Assembly (NCBI RefSeq): GCF_041053055.1
Contig: NZ_CP163443.1
Span: 8,849,001 to 8,913,000, forward strand
DNA length: 64,000 nt
Direction of reading: 5' to 3'
Source: Streptomyces sp. R41
Lineage (GTDB): Bacteria; Actinomycetota; Actinomycetes; Streptomycetales; Streptomycetaceae
Positions within the stretch are counted from its first letter, which is position 1, and every line of letters begins with the position of its first letter. Both the position numbers and the translations under genes were made by a program. Below, one piece after another: positions 16,933-25,835 of this stretch. The notes below the pieces were generated by a model, which was not told the DNA's origin, did not search any database, and saw only the letters and a list, made by a program, of their open reading frames with translations.

Positions 16933-17895
16933 CTATTCTTCGCCCCGGCGCTGCACCAGGCGCCAGTTGATGATCGAGAAGAGGACGACGACGAGGAAGA
17001 TGCCCCAGGCCACGGCGGCGCCGTAGCCGAAGTCGTTGTTGTCGAAGGTCTGCTGGAAGAAGTAGAGGACCATCGTCTGACCCGCGTGGCCGGGGCCGCC
17101 CGCGAACGACGAGTTGTTGTCCGTGGTCTGGAGCAGCACTTGGGGTTCGGAGAAGCTCTGCAGTCCGGTGACGGTGGAGATGACCAGCACGAAGAGCACG
17201 ACCGGGCGCATCATCGGCAGCGTGATCCGGAAGAAGGTCTGCACGGGCCCGGCGCCGTCCATCCGCGCGGCCTCGTACAGCTCGCTCGGGATCGTCTGCA
17301 GACCGGCGAGGAAGATGATCGCGTTGTAGCCGGTCCACTGCCAGGTCATCAGCGTCGCGATGGCGACCTTGATGCCCCAGGGGGTGTTCAACCAGGCCAC
17401 CTGGTCGAGACCGACCGCCTGCAACAGGGCGTTCATCAGGCCGAAGTTGGTGGAGAAGACCGAGCCGAAGATGATCGCGACGGCCACGATCGAGGTGACG
17501 TTCGGCAGGAAGAAGGCGAAGCGGTAGACGTTCTTGAATCGGACCGCCGAGTTGAGCATCACGGCCGTGACCATCGCCAGGAAGAGCATCGGGAAGGTGG
17601 CCAGCGCCCAGATGACGATCGTGTTCCCGATCGCGCTCCAGAACTGACTGTCCGACAGCAGATAGCGGTACTGCGACAGGCCCGCGAACTCCATCGAGCC
17701 GAGCCCGTCCCAGCGGTGGAAGGACAGATAGAGCGAGAAGCCGACCGGGATCAGCCCGAAGGCGAGGAAGAGCAGATAGAAGGGGGAGATCGCGGCGTAC
17801 AGCCGCCAGTAGCTCAGGATGCCCTTCTTGGCATGGAGGACGGGGGTGGCGGCCACGGCCGCCGGGGGCGTCTCGACCACAGGTGCGGTAGCCAT
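16933..17895 (-). CDS. Carbohydrate ABC transporter permease (MalF/CUT1 type)
   Basis: The 320-residue membrane protein starts with a hydrophilic N-terminal tail, then six helices from YAAISPFYLLFLAFGLIPVGFSL. The EAA loop ARMDGAGPVQTFFRITLPMMRP marks it as a CUT1 permease. It lies 1 bp after the SBP stop and forms the heterodimeric channel with the following MalG-type protein. The substrate is likely an oligosaccharide released by exported or extracellular enzymes of this locus. Confidence 0.92.
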   Translation of the reverse strand: MATAPVVETPPAAVAATPVLHAKKGILSYWRLYAAISPFYLLFLAFGLIPVGFSLYLSFHRWDGLGSMEFAGLSQYRYLLSDSQFWSAIGNTIVIWALATFPMLFLAMVTAVMLNSAVRFKNVYRFAFFLPNVTSIVAVAIIFGSVFSTNFGLMNALLQAVGLDQVAWLNTPWGIKVAIATLMTWQWTGYNAIIFLAGLQTIPSELYEAARMDGAGPVQTFFRITLPMMRPVVLFVLVISTVTGLQSFSEPQVLLQTTDNNSSFAGGPGHAGQTMVLYFFQQTFDNNDFGYGAAVAWGIFLVVVLFSIINWRLVQRRGEE

Positions 17896-17896
17896 G

Positions 17897-19183
17897 TCAG
17901 TAACTCACCCCCAGGTGGTCCGCGATGCGCCGGCACTTGCTCATGGCGTCCCTCCAGGCCTGCTTCTCGTCCTTGCCGAGGACGGAGAAGTTCCGCAGCT
18001 CGTCGTCGATCGGGGTCTTGAGCGCGACGTCGTACGGGCTGTTGTAGGCGACCGGGATCTTCTCCGCCGCCGGTCCGAAGACGTCCATGGTGATCTGGTT
18101 GCCGAAGAACGCGTCGGGTTCGCGCAGCTTCTTCATGCGGTACGACGCCGGAGTCGACGGGAAGAGCACCGAGTCGACGAAGCCCTGGGCCTGGTTGCTC
18201 GCGTCGAGCATCCAGGTGATCATCTCGAAGGCCTGCTCCGGATCCCGGCAGGCCTTGGTGATCGACAGGAACGAGCCACCGATGTTCGAAGGGCCGCCCG
18301 GACAGCTCGCCACCCGCCACTTGCCCTTGGTCTTCGGTGTGTTGAGCTTGATGTCTCCGGCCGCCCAGGAGGCGTTCAGCTGGCTGGGCAGCAGACCCCG
18401 CTCGGTCGCCGATATGTTGTCCGGCGTCCCGTTGACGATCTTCGAGACCAGGCCGCGCCGGGTGGCCTCGACGGCACGGTCCCAGGCCGTGCGCACATGC
18501 TCCTGGTCGCCGATGAAGTGCCGGTCCTTGTCGACGAAGCGCTTCGTCGTCTGGTTGATCGAGATGCCGTAGATGCTGAGGGCGTCGGTGAGGATGAAGG
18601 CGCCGGGGACGCGCTTCTTGAGCTGCTCACCGGCCGCCATGAACTGCTCCCAGGTGGCCAGCTCCTTGGAGACGTCCTCGGGCTCGTAGGGCAGTCCGGC
18701 CTTCTCGAAGGCGGCCGGCTGGTAGTAGTGGGCGACCGGGCCGCAGTCGATCGGGAAGCCCACCATCGAGCCGTCCTCGGCGATGCCCTCGTCCCACTTC
18801 CAGGGCAGGTACTGGTCCTTGAGCTTCTCGGCGCCGAGCGTGCGCAGGTCCACGAACTGGTCGGAGTTCGGCAGGTACGAGGCCATGTCCTCGCCCTTGA
18901 GCCCGGCGATGTCCGGGATGTGGGCGCGTCCGGTCATGGTGGTCATCAGCTTCGAGCGGTAGTAGCCGCCGATCTGGATGGCCTGCAGGTCCACCGAGCT
19001 GTCGTAGCGGGTCCTGGCGTCCTGGACGACCTTCGGGCTCAGCCCGCCGCTCCAGTACCACATGACCATGTTCCGGCCGGTGGAACCGGTCGGAACGGCA
19101 CAGCCGGTCGCCAGGCCGCCGAGCGCCGTGGCGGCCGTACCGGCCAGGCCCGCGCGCAGCAGGCCTCTTCGTGAGAGCCGCAC
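17897..19183 (-). CDS. ABC sugar-binding lipoprotein
   Basis: The roughly 428-residue protein starts with a twin-arginine plus lipobox leader (LSRRGLLRAG...GGLATGC), so it is exported folded and lipid-anchored. The mature region is a type-1 extracellular solute-binding fold (MVMWYWSGG at the start, PSNIGGSFLSITKACRDPEQAFEMITWML near the end). GTG 19183 or the in-frame GTG 19192 are both possible; the first is close to GGGAG, the second to AAGG. It precedes the two permeases and follows the PfkB gene, and should set the importer's specificity. Sequence alone does not name the sugar. Confidence 0.88.
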   Translation of the reverse strand: MRLSRRGLLRAGLAGTAATALGGLATGCAVPTGSTGRNMVMWYWSGGLSPKVVQDARTRYDSSVDLQAIQIGGYYRSKLMTTMTGRAHIPDIAGLKGEDMASYLPNSDQFVDLRTLGAEKLKDQYLPWKWDEGIAEDGSMVGFPIDCGPVAHYYQPAAFEKAGLPYEPEDVSKELATWEQFMAAGEQLKKRVPGAFILTDALSIYGISINQTTKRFVDKDRHFIGDQEHVRTAWDRAVEATRRGLVSKIVNGTPDNISATERGLLPSQLNASWAAGDIKLNTPKTKGKWRVASCPGGPSNIGGSFLSITKACRDPEQAFEMITWMLDASNQAQGFVDSVLFPSTPASYRMKKLREPDAFFGNQITMDVFGPAAEKIPVAYNSPYDVALKTPIDDELRNFSVLGKDEKQAWRDAMSKCRRIADHLGVSY

Positions 19184-19226
19184 AGCTCCCACCGCCTTTC
19201 GGATCTTTGATTTCGGGGGGTGCGGA

Positions 19227-20273
19227 TCATTGGGGGGTGACGGGTGCGTAGCGGACCGGCGGCCCCGGGTCGGCCGGGATCCGGTCGGCCAGGAAGCCGT
19301 ACGCGCGCCGCAGTTCGGGGTCGTCGAGGGAGTGCCACCAGCGGTGCACGCCGTACCAGCCGGGCGCGGCGAGCGCACCTCCGTGCCGCTGTACGGAGAG
19401 GCCGGCGGCAAGGACTGCGAAGCGCAGACGTTCCTCAAGTGGCCAGCCGCCGAGCGAGGCGGCGACGAAGCTCGCGCCGAAGACGTCCCCGGCGCCCGTC
19501 GCGTCCAGGACATCGATGTCCAGGGCGGGTACTTCGGCGTACTCGCCCGTCGTCTGGTCCACGGCCACCGCGCCGTCGCCGCCGCGTGTGACCACGGCCA
19601 CCGGCACCAGTTCGCTGAGGGTGCCGAGCGCCGCCACCGCGGTGTCCGTGCGCGTGTACGCCATCGCCTCGGCCTCGTTGGGGAGGAAGGCGTGGCACAG
19701 GGAGAGCTGGTCGAGCAGGTCGGTGGACCACTGCTGGGTGGGGTCCCAGCCGACATCGGCGTAGATCTGCGTGCCGTTCGCGGCCGCCTTGGCGAGCCAG
19801 GCGCGTGGTTCGGCCTCGATGTGCACGAGGGCGGTGCGCGCCTCGGGCGGGTCGCCCATCAGCGCGTCCTGCGAGTACGGGGGTTCCTGGCCGTGGGTGA
19901 CCAGCGCGCGGTCGTGGACGGGAGTCCCCCCTGCTCGAGCCGAGCCGAGAGCTTGGGGGAGCGCGAGCGAGACGGTGACCGGGGTGTGCCAGCCGTCCGC
20001 GGTGCGGGAGAGGGAGAGGTCGATGCCCTCCTGGTCGGCGAGGACTTCACGGCAGTACGCGCCGTAGTGGTCGTCGCCGAAGACCGTGGCCAGGGAGGTG
20101 CGCAGGCCGAAACGGGAGGCTGCCACGGCCAGGTTGGCGATACCGCCGGGGCTCACGCCCATGCCCTCGGTCCAGATCTCCTCACCCGGCGTCGGCGGCT
20201 TGCCGAGTCCGGTGAGGACGAGGTCGTAGAAGAGCAGCCCGGTCAGCAGGACATCGGGCCGTTCGTCGCCCAC
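19227..20273 (-). CDS. PfkB-family sugar kinase with repeat-derived insertion
   Basis: The 348-residue protein has the PfkB fold, with the N-terminal glycine motif GGIANLAVAASRFG and the C-terminal signature DATGAGDVFGASFV carrying the catalytic Asp. It probably phosphorylates a sugar released inside the cell. Residues about 105-119 (LPQALGSARAGGTPV) are encoded by a short palindromic repeat of a kind dispersed in streptomycete genomes; removing it would join VSLA to HDRALVTHG, the usual arrangement at this family position. The reading frame is kept. It is first in the leftward operon, divergent from the DeoR gene. Confidence 0.87.
   Translation of the reverse strand: MGDERPDVLLTGLLFYDLVLTGLGKPPTPGEEIWTEGMGVSPGGIANLAVAASRFGLRTSLATVFGDDHYGAYCREVLADQEGIDLSLSRTADGWHTPVTVSLALPQALGSARAGGTPVHDRALVTHGQEPPYSQDALMGDPPEARTALVHIEAEPRAWLAKAAANGTQIYADVGWDPTQQWSTDLLDQLSLCHAFLPNEAEAMAYTRTDTAVAALGTLSELVPVAVVTRGGDGAVAVDQTTGEYAEVPALDIDVLDATGAGDVFGASFVAASLGGWPLEERLRFAVLAAGLSVQRHGGALAAPGWYGVHRWWHSLDDPELRRAYGFLADRIPADPGPPVRYAPVTPQ
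19925..19960. repeat. Palindromic repeat inserted in frame in the PfkB gene
   Basis: The 36-bp element begins TCCCCCCTGCTCGAG and ends GAGAGCTTGGGGGA, so the ends are complementary and the middle is partly self-complementary. I recognise this as a motif that recurs in streptomycete intergenic DNA; here it lies inside a coding sequence and contributes 12 or more residues without breaking the frame. No second full copy is visible in the window. Confidence 0.7.
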
Positions 20274-20378
20274 GGGCCCATCCTCTCGTCAAAAGTCTGC
20301 AAGCGGTGCACAGGATCGTGCGCGCCCCGCAGGGATTTGGCAAGAGTCGAGCAGAACTGAGCATGGAAATGATTGAAG

Positions 20379-21149
20379 ATGACGAGTACTGTTCACAGCG
20401 TGCTGGCAGAGCGACGACATCAACTCATCCTGCGGGCCCTGCGCTCCGGCGGTCCCGCGGCCGTGACCGATCTCTCCGAACAACTGGGTGTGAGCCCGGC
20501 CACGGTCCGCCGTGACCTGTTGAAACTGGAGGAGGAGGGACTGCTGACGCGGGTGCACGGCGGCGCGGTCGTGGACGAGGGCGACCAGCCCTTCGCCGAG
20601 GTCGCCGAGGTGCGCGTGCCCGAGAAGGACGCCATAGCCGCGAAGGCCGCCTCACTGATCGAGGACGGTCAGTCCGTCCTCCTCGACATCGGCACCACCG
20701 CGTACCGGCTGGCCCGGCAGCTGCACGGCCGCCGGATCACCGTGATCACCAGCAACCTGGTGGTCTACGAGGAACTCGTGGACGACGAGGGCATAGAGCT
20801 GGTGCTGCTCGGCGGGATGGTCCGCCGCGAGTACCGCTCCCTGGTCGGCTTCCTCACCGAGGACAATCTGCGTCAACTGCACGCCGACTGGCTCTTCCTC
20901 GGCACCAGCGGGATCCGGCCGGGCGGCCAGGTGATGGACACGACGGTCGTCGAGGTGCCGGTCAAGCGCGCCATGATCAAGGCCGGCGAGCGGGTGGTTC
21001 TGCTCGCCGACCGGGCGAAGTTCCCGGGGACGGGGATGGCGAAGGTCTGCGGCCCCGAGGATCTGGACGTGGTGGTGACGAACGCGCCGGTGGACGCGGC
21101 GACGCGGGCTTCCTTGGAAGAAGCGGGCGTGCAGGTGGTCGTGGCGTGA
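20379..21149 (+). CDS. DeoR/GlpR-family transcriptional regulator
   Basis: The 256-residue protein has the DeoR N-terminal helix-turn-helix (ERRHQLILRALRSGG...LSEQLGVSPATVRRDLLKLEEEGLLTRVHGGA) and a C-terminal sugar-phosphate-binding sensor domain (DIGTTAYRLARQL...ADRAKFPGTGMAKVCG). DeoR proteins normally bind phosphorylated sugars, which the divergent PfkB kinase could make. It starts the rightward arm (GH4, GH38) and most likely controls both arms from the 105-bp intergenic region. ATG 20379 is preferred over the TTG two codons upstream. Confidence 0.92.
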   Translation: MTSTVHSVLAERRHQLILRALRSGGPAAVTDLSEQLGVSPATVRRDLLKLEEEGLLTRVHGGAVVDEGDQPFAEVAEVRVPEKDAIAAKAASLIEDGQSVLLDIGTTAYRLARQLHGRRITVITSNLVVYEELVDDEGIELVLLGGMVRREYRSLVGFLTEDNLRQLHADWLFLGTSGIRPGGQVMDTTVVEVPVKRAMIKAGERVVLLADRAKFPGTGMAKVCGPEDLDVVVTNAPVDAATRASLEEAGVQVVVA

Positions 21150-21201
21150 TCCCTCGCCGCGTGTCCTGCGTCGATGCACGAACTGCAAAGGTGGTAATTG
21201 C

Positions 21202-22539
21202 GTGAGGCTGACCATTCTGGGCGGCGGCGGATTCCGTGTCCCGCTCGTGTACGGGGCGCTCCTCGGGGACCGCGCCGAGGGCCGCGTCACCCAGGTCGTG
21301 CTGCACGACCTGGACGCGGGACGGCTCAACGCCGTGGCCCGCGTCCTCGCCGAGCAGGCGGCCGGCGTGCCTGACGCGCCCGAGGTGACCGTCACCACCG
21401 ACCTCGACGAGGCCCTGCGCGGCGCCGACTTCGTCTTCTCCGCGATCCGCGTCGGCGGCCTCGAAGGGCGCGCGGCGGACGAGCGGGTCGCCCTGGACCA
21501 GGGCGTCCTCGGCCAGGAGACGGTCGGCGCGGGCGGCATCGCGTACGGCCTGCGCACGGTGCCCGTCGCCGTCGACATCGCGCAGCGGGTGGCCCGCCTC
21601 GCCCCCGACGCCTGGGTCATCAACTTCACCAACCCCGCGGGCCTGGTCACGGAGGCCATGTCCCGGCATCTCGGCGACCGAGTGATCGGCATCTGCGACT
21701 CGCCGGTCGGCCTCGGCCGCCGTATCGCCAAAGTCCTCGGCGCGAACCCGCGCGAGGCGTGGATCGACTACGTAGGCCTCAACCACCTCGGCTGGGTACG
21801 AGGGCTGCGCGTCGCGGGCCGCGACGAACTCCCGCGGCTGCTCGCCGACCCGGAGCTGCTCGGCTCGTTCGAGGAGGGCAAGCTCTTCGGCCCCGAGTGG
21901 CTCCAGTCCCTGGGCGCCGTCCCGAACGAATACCTGCACTACTACTACTTCAACCGCGAAGCCGTCCGCGCCTACCAGGAGGCGGAGAAGACGCGCGGCG
22001 CCTTCCTGCGCGACCAGCAAGCCCGGTTCTACGACGAGATGAAGCGCCCGGACGCGGCCGCGCTGACCGCCTGGGACCGGACCCGCGCGGAGCGCGAGGC
22101 CACGTACATGTCCGAGAACCGGGAGACGGCCGGCGCGGGCGAACGCGACGCCGACGACCTCTCCGGCGGCTACGAGAAAGTGGCGCTCGCCCTGATGCGG
22201 GCCATCGCCCGCGACGAGCGCACCACCCTCATCCTCAACGTCCGCAATCGCGGCACCCTCTCCGTCCTCGACACGGAAGCCGTCATCGAGGTGCCCTGCC
22301 TCGTCGACGCCAACGGCGCGCACCCCGTCGCCGTCGACCCGCTGCCCGACCACGCCACCGGGCTGGTGTGCGCGGTCAAGGCGGTGGAGCGCGAGGTGCT
22401 GTCCGCGGCCGAGTCGGGCTCGCGCACCACCGCGGTGAAGGCCTTCGCCCTGCACCCGCTCGTGGACTCGGTCAACGTGGCACGCAGACTGGTCGACGGC
22501 TACACCTCGGTCCACCCAGGCTTGGCGTACCTTAAGTAA
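21202..22539 (+). CDS. GH4 family glycosidase (6-phospho-beta-glucosidase-like)
   Basis: The 445-residue protein is a GH4 enzyme: N-terminal Rossmann NAD+ site ILGGGGFRVPLVYG, INFTNPAGLVTEAM, the Cys of IGICDSP and the His of LNHLGW that ligate Mn2+. GH4 enzymes cleave glycosides by a redox elimination-addition mechanism. The sequence looks like the 6-phospho-beta-glucosidase subgroup, yet no PTS is encoded here and the importer is ABC-type. Either the substrate arrives phosphorylated, is phosphorylated by the PfkB kinase, or this member acts on unphosphorylated sugars. GTG 21202 follows AAAGGTGG. Downstream GH38 is 28 bp away. Confidence 0.9.
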   Translation: MRLTILGGGGFRVPLVYGALLGDRAEGRVTQVVLHDLDAGRLNAVARVLAEQAAGVPDAPEVTVTTDLDEALRGADFVFSAIRVGGLEGRAADERVALDQGVLGQETVGAGGIAYGLRTVPVAVDIAQRVARLAPDAWVINFTNPAGLVTEAMSRHLGDRVIGICDSPVGLGRRIAKVLGANPREAWIDYVGLNHLGWVRGLRVAGRDELPRLLADPELLGSFEEGKLFGPEWLQSLGAVPNEYLHYYYFNREAVRAYQEAEKTRGAFLRDQQARFYDEMKRPDAAALTAWDRTRAEREATYMSENRETAGAGERDADDLSGGYEKVALALMRAIARDERTTLILNVRNRGTLSVLDTEAVIEVPCLVDANGAHPVAVDPLPDHATGLVCAVKAVEREVLSAAESGSRTTAVKAFALHPLVDSVNVARRLVDGYTSVHPGLAYLK

Positions 22540-22567
22540 GCGCTTTCCACCTTCCTGGAGACTTCTT

Positions 22568-25500
22568 ATGCACGACGAACGCCGCCGGATCGAAGAGCGC
22601 GTACAGCGCATCCACGACCAGCGCATCAAGCCCGCGATATACGCCGCGTCCACACCCTTCGAGGTCGAGGCCTGGCAGGCCCCCGGCGAGCCCGTCCCGT
22701 ACGAGGAGGCCGCGGCCGCCTCGTACCAGCCCTTCGCGATGGACACCCCATGGGGTCCGCCGTGGGGGACCACCTGGTTCCGGATGCGCGGACAGGTCCC
22801 TGCCGAGTGGGCCGGGAAGCGCGTCGAGGCCGTCATCGACCTGGGCTTCGTCGGCGACTGGCCGGGCAACCAGGCCGAGGCCCTCGTCCACCTCACGGAC
22901 GGGACACCGCTGAAGGCGGTCAACCCGCTCAACCAGTACGTGCCGATCGGCAATCCGGTGGTGGGAGGAGAATCGGTCGACTACCTCGTCGAGGCGGCCT
23001 CCAACCCCGACATCCTCGCCAACGACTTCGCGTACCCGACCCCGCTCGGGGACGTCCGGACCGCCGGCGACAAGCCGCTGTACATCTTCAAGCGGGCCGA
23101 CATCGCGATCCTCGACGAGGAGGTCTGGCACCTCGAGCTGGACGTGCAGGTGCTGCGCGAGCTGATGCTCGAACTCGGCGAGCACGACCCGCGCCGCCAC
23201 GAGATCATGCACACCCTGGACCGCGCGCTCGACGCGCTGGACCTCGACGACATCTCCGGCAGCGCGGCGGCCGTCCGCGAGGTCCTCGCCCCGGCCCTGG
23301 CCAAGCCCGCGCATGCCAGCGCCCACCAGATCTCCGGCGTGGGCCACGCCCACATCGACTCCGCCTGGCTGTGGCCGATCCGCGAGACCAAGCGCAAGAC
23401 GTCCCGCACCTTCTCCAACGTCACATCGCTCGCCGACGAGTACGAGGAGTTCGTCTTCGCCTGCTCGCAGGCCCAGCAGTACGAGTGGGTGCGCGACAAC
23501 TACCCGCAGGTGTGGGCCCGCATCCAGGAGTCCGTGAAGAAGGGGCAGTGGGCGCCGGTCGGCGGCATGTGGGTCGAGGCCGACGGCAACCTGCCCGGCG
23601 GCGAGGCGATCGCCCGCCAGCTCATCCACGGCAAGCGGTTCTTCATCGAGCACTTCGGGATCGAGACCAAGGGCGTCTGGCTGCCGGACTCCTTCGGCTA
23701 CAACGCGGCCTACCCGCAGCTCGCCAAGCTCGCCGGCAACGACTGGTTCCTGACCCAGAAGATCTCCTGGAACCAGACCAACAAGTTCCCGCACCACACC
23801 TTCTGGTGGGAGGGCATCGACGGCACGCGCATCTTCACGCACTTCCCGCCGGTCGACACCTACAACGCCCGCTTCAGCGGCGAGGAGATGGCCCGCGCGA
23901 CGCGCAACTACCAGGAGAAGGGCGCCGCCACGAGATCCCTTGCCCCCTTCGGCTGGGGCGACGGCGGTGGCGGCCCCACCCGCGAGATCATGGAACGGGC
24001 GCGCAGGCTGGCCGACCTGGAGGGCTCGCCCAAGGTCGTGGTCGAGCACCCCGACGCGTTCTTCGCGAAGGCCCGGGAGGAGTACCCGGACGCCCCCGTC
24101 TGGGTCGGCGAGCTCTACCTGGAACTGCACCGCGCCACGTACACCTCCCAGGCCCGCACCAAGCAGGGCAACCGGCGTAGCGAACACAAGCTCCGCGAGG
24201 CCGAGTTGTGGGCGACGACCGCCGCCCTGCACGCACCGGACTACACCTACCCGTACGAGAAGCTCGACCGCCTCTGGAAGACGGTCCTCCTCCACCAGTT
24301 CCACGACATCCTGCCGGGTTCGTCGATCGCGTGGGTGCACCGTGAGGCGGAGGCGGAGTACGCACGGGTGGCGGAGGAGCTGGAGGAGCTCACCCAGGAG
24401 GCGGTCGCAGCGCTTGCCGCAACCGCTGGTCCCGCGGCAACCGCCGCCGGCGCTGCTACTGCTGTGCCCGGCGCCCATGTCTTCAACACCAGCCCCTGCC
24501 GACGTGCCGAGGTGGTCCGCGCACCCGACGGCACCCTGGCCTACGCACAGGTTCCCGCCAACGGCAGTGCCCCTCTCGGCTCCGCCGAGCCCCCTCAGCC
24601 CGTGACGATCACGGGCCGCACCCTCGAAAACGGCCTCGTCCGCGTCGAGTTGGCCGAAGACGGAACCCTCGCCTCGGTCCGCGACCTCACAGCGAACCGC
24701 GAAGTCCTGGCCGACAAGGGCAACCTGCTGCGCCTGCACACCGACCTGCCCAACTACTGGGACGCCTGGGACGTCGACAAGCACTACAAGAACCGCTACA
24801 CGGACCTCTTGGACGCCGACTCGATCACGGTCGTCGACCAGGACCCCCTGCTCGGCGCGATCCGCGTGGAGCGGTCGTTCGGCAAGGGCTCGAAGATCGT
24901 CCAGACGATCACGGTCCGGGCCGGCAGCCCCCGTATCGACATCGAGACGGAGATCGACTGGCACGAGGCGGAGAAGTTCCTCAAGGCCGCCTTCCCGGTG
25001 GACATCAGGGCCCCGCACTCCTCCGCGGAGATCCAGTTCGGCCACGTCCAGCGCCCCACCCACACCAACACGAGCTGGGAGGCGGCCCGCTTCGAGGTGT
25101 ACGGCCACCGCTGGGTGCACATCGGCGAACCGGGCTACGGCGTCGCGGTCATCAACGACTCGACGTACGGCCACGACGTCTCCCGCACGGTCCGCGAGGA
25201 CGGCGGTACGACGACGACCGTACGGCTGTCGCTCGTGCGCGCCCCGCGCGTGCCCGACCCCGGGGCCGACCAGGGCAAGCACCGCTTCACGTACTCCCTC
25301 CTCCCGGGAGCGAGCATCGAGGACGCGGTGGCGGAGGGCTACGCGCTCAACCTGCCGCTGCGGGTGGCCGATTCCGCCGGTCCTGCCGAGCCCGTCGTCT
25401 CCGTCGACGGCGAGGGCGTGACGATCGAGGCGGTCAAGCTCGCCGACGACGCCTCGGGCGATGTCGTCGTACGCCTCTATGAGTCCCGCGGCGGCCGCGC

Positions 25501-25660
25501 CACCGGCACCCTGCGCACCGGCTTCCCGCTCGCCGGGGCCCAGGTGACCGACCTCCTGGAACGCCCGCTCTCGGATGGGGGCACCGACGGGAACGCGGTC
25601 CCGGTCGCGCTGCGCCCCTTCGAAGTGCAGACACTGCGCCTGGCCGTGGAGAAGAAGTGA
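22568..25660 (+). CDS. GH38 alpha-mannosidase
   Basis: The 1030-residue cytosolic enzyme is a full-length GH38. It shows the Zn-site start VGHAHIDSAWLWPIRETKRK, the nucleophile Asp in WLPDSFGYNAAYPQ, and the late barrel motif HQFHDILPGSSI, followed by the helical and beta-sandwich domains. It removes alpha-linked mannose from short glycans. No signal peptide is present, so it acts on imported oligosaccharides with the GH4 and GH2 enzymes. ATG 22568 follows GGAG. An alanine/glycine-rich low-complexity stretch (AATAGPAATAAGAATA) joins the catalytic and beta domains. A strong hairpin terminator follows the gene. Confidence 0.94.
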   Translation: MHDERRRIEERVQRIHDQRIKPAIYAASTPFEVEAWQAPGEPVPYEEAAAASYQPFAMDTPWGPPWGTTWFRMRGQVPAEWAGKRVEAVIDLGFVGDWPGNQAEALVHLTDGTPLKAVNPLNQYVPIGNPVVGGESVDYLVEAASNPDILANDFAYPTPLGDVRTAGDKPLYIFKRADIAILDEEVWHLELDVQVLRELMLELGEHDPRRHEIMHTLDRALDALDLDDISGSAAAVREVLAPALAKPAHASAHQISGVGHAHIDSAWLWPIRETKRKTSRTFSNVTSLADEYEEFVFACSQAQQYEWVRDNYPQVWARIQESVKKGQWAPVGGMWVEADGNLPGGEAIARQLIHGKRFFIEHFGIETKGVWLPDSFGYNAAYPQLAKLAGNDWFLTQKISWNQTNKFPHHTFWWEGIDGTRIFTHFPPVDTYNARFSGEEMARATRNYQEKGAATRSLAPFGWGDGGGGPTREIMERARRLADLEGSPKVVVEHPDAFFAKAREEYPDAPVWVGELYLELHRATYTSQARTKQGNRRSEHKLREAELWATTAALHAPDYTYPYEKLDRLWKTVLLHQFHDILPGSSIAWVHREAEAEYARVAEELEELTQEAVAALAATAGPAATAAGAATAVPGAHVFNTSPCRRAEVVRAPDGTLAYAQVPANGSAPLGSAEPPQPVTITGRTLENGLVRVELAEDGTLASVRDLTANREVLADKGNLLRLHTDLPNYWDAWDVDKHYKNRYTDLLDADSITVVDQDPLLGAIRVERSFGKGSKIVQTITVRAGSPRIDIETEIDWHEAEKFLKAAFPVDIRAPHSSAEIQFGHVQRPTHTNTSWEAARFEVYGHRWVHIGEPGYGVAVINDSTYGHDVSRTVREDGGTTTTVRLSLVRAPRVPDPGADQGKHRFTYSLLPGASIEDAVAEGYALNLPLRVADSAGPAEPVVSVDGEGVTIEAVKLADDASGDVVVRLYESRGGRATGTLRTGFPLAGAQVTDLLERPLSDGGTDGNAVPVALRPFEVQTLRLAVEKK

Positions 25661-25720
25661 CCGTGCTGCCATGAACGTGACCGCTGTTCCCATGAAGAAT
25701 TAAGGAAGCGGTAAGAGGCC

Positions 25721-25753
25721 TGGTCACGGCGGGTGCGCCACCCGCCGTGACCA
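25721..25753 (+). terminator. Hairpin terminator after the GH38 gene
   Basis: A perfect 15-bp stem (TGGTCACGGCGGGTG with its complement) closes on a 3-nt CGC loop, 60 bp after the alpha-mannosidase stop. There is no T-run, as usual for streptomycete hairpin terminators. Confidence 0.8.
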
Positions 25754-25835
25754 CGGCACGTTCCCTGCTCGACACCTGGAGTTCTCCCTTCCCCCCTGTG
25801 ATGCGGGGGAGACGAGAGAGAAGAGAGGTGCCACC

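Noticed and set aside
16085..17338. Upstream extension of the beta-galactosidase frame
   Set aside because: It runs through the two permease genes in another frame. The GH2 similarity starts at MTDPSIRG (16084), which also overlaps the permease stop as ATGA.
22532..25693. Minus-strand open frame of about 1050 codons
   Set aside because: It mirrors the GH38 gene, whose catalytic motifs and codon bias are clear on the plus strand.
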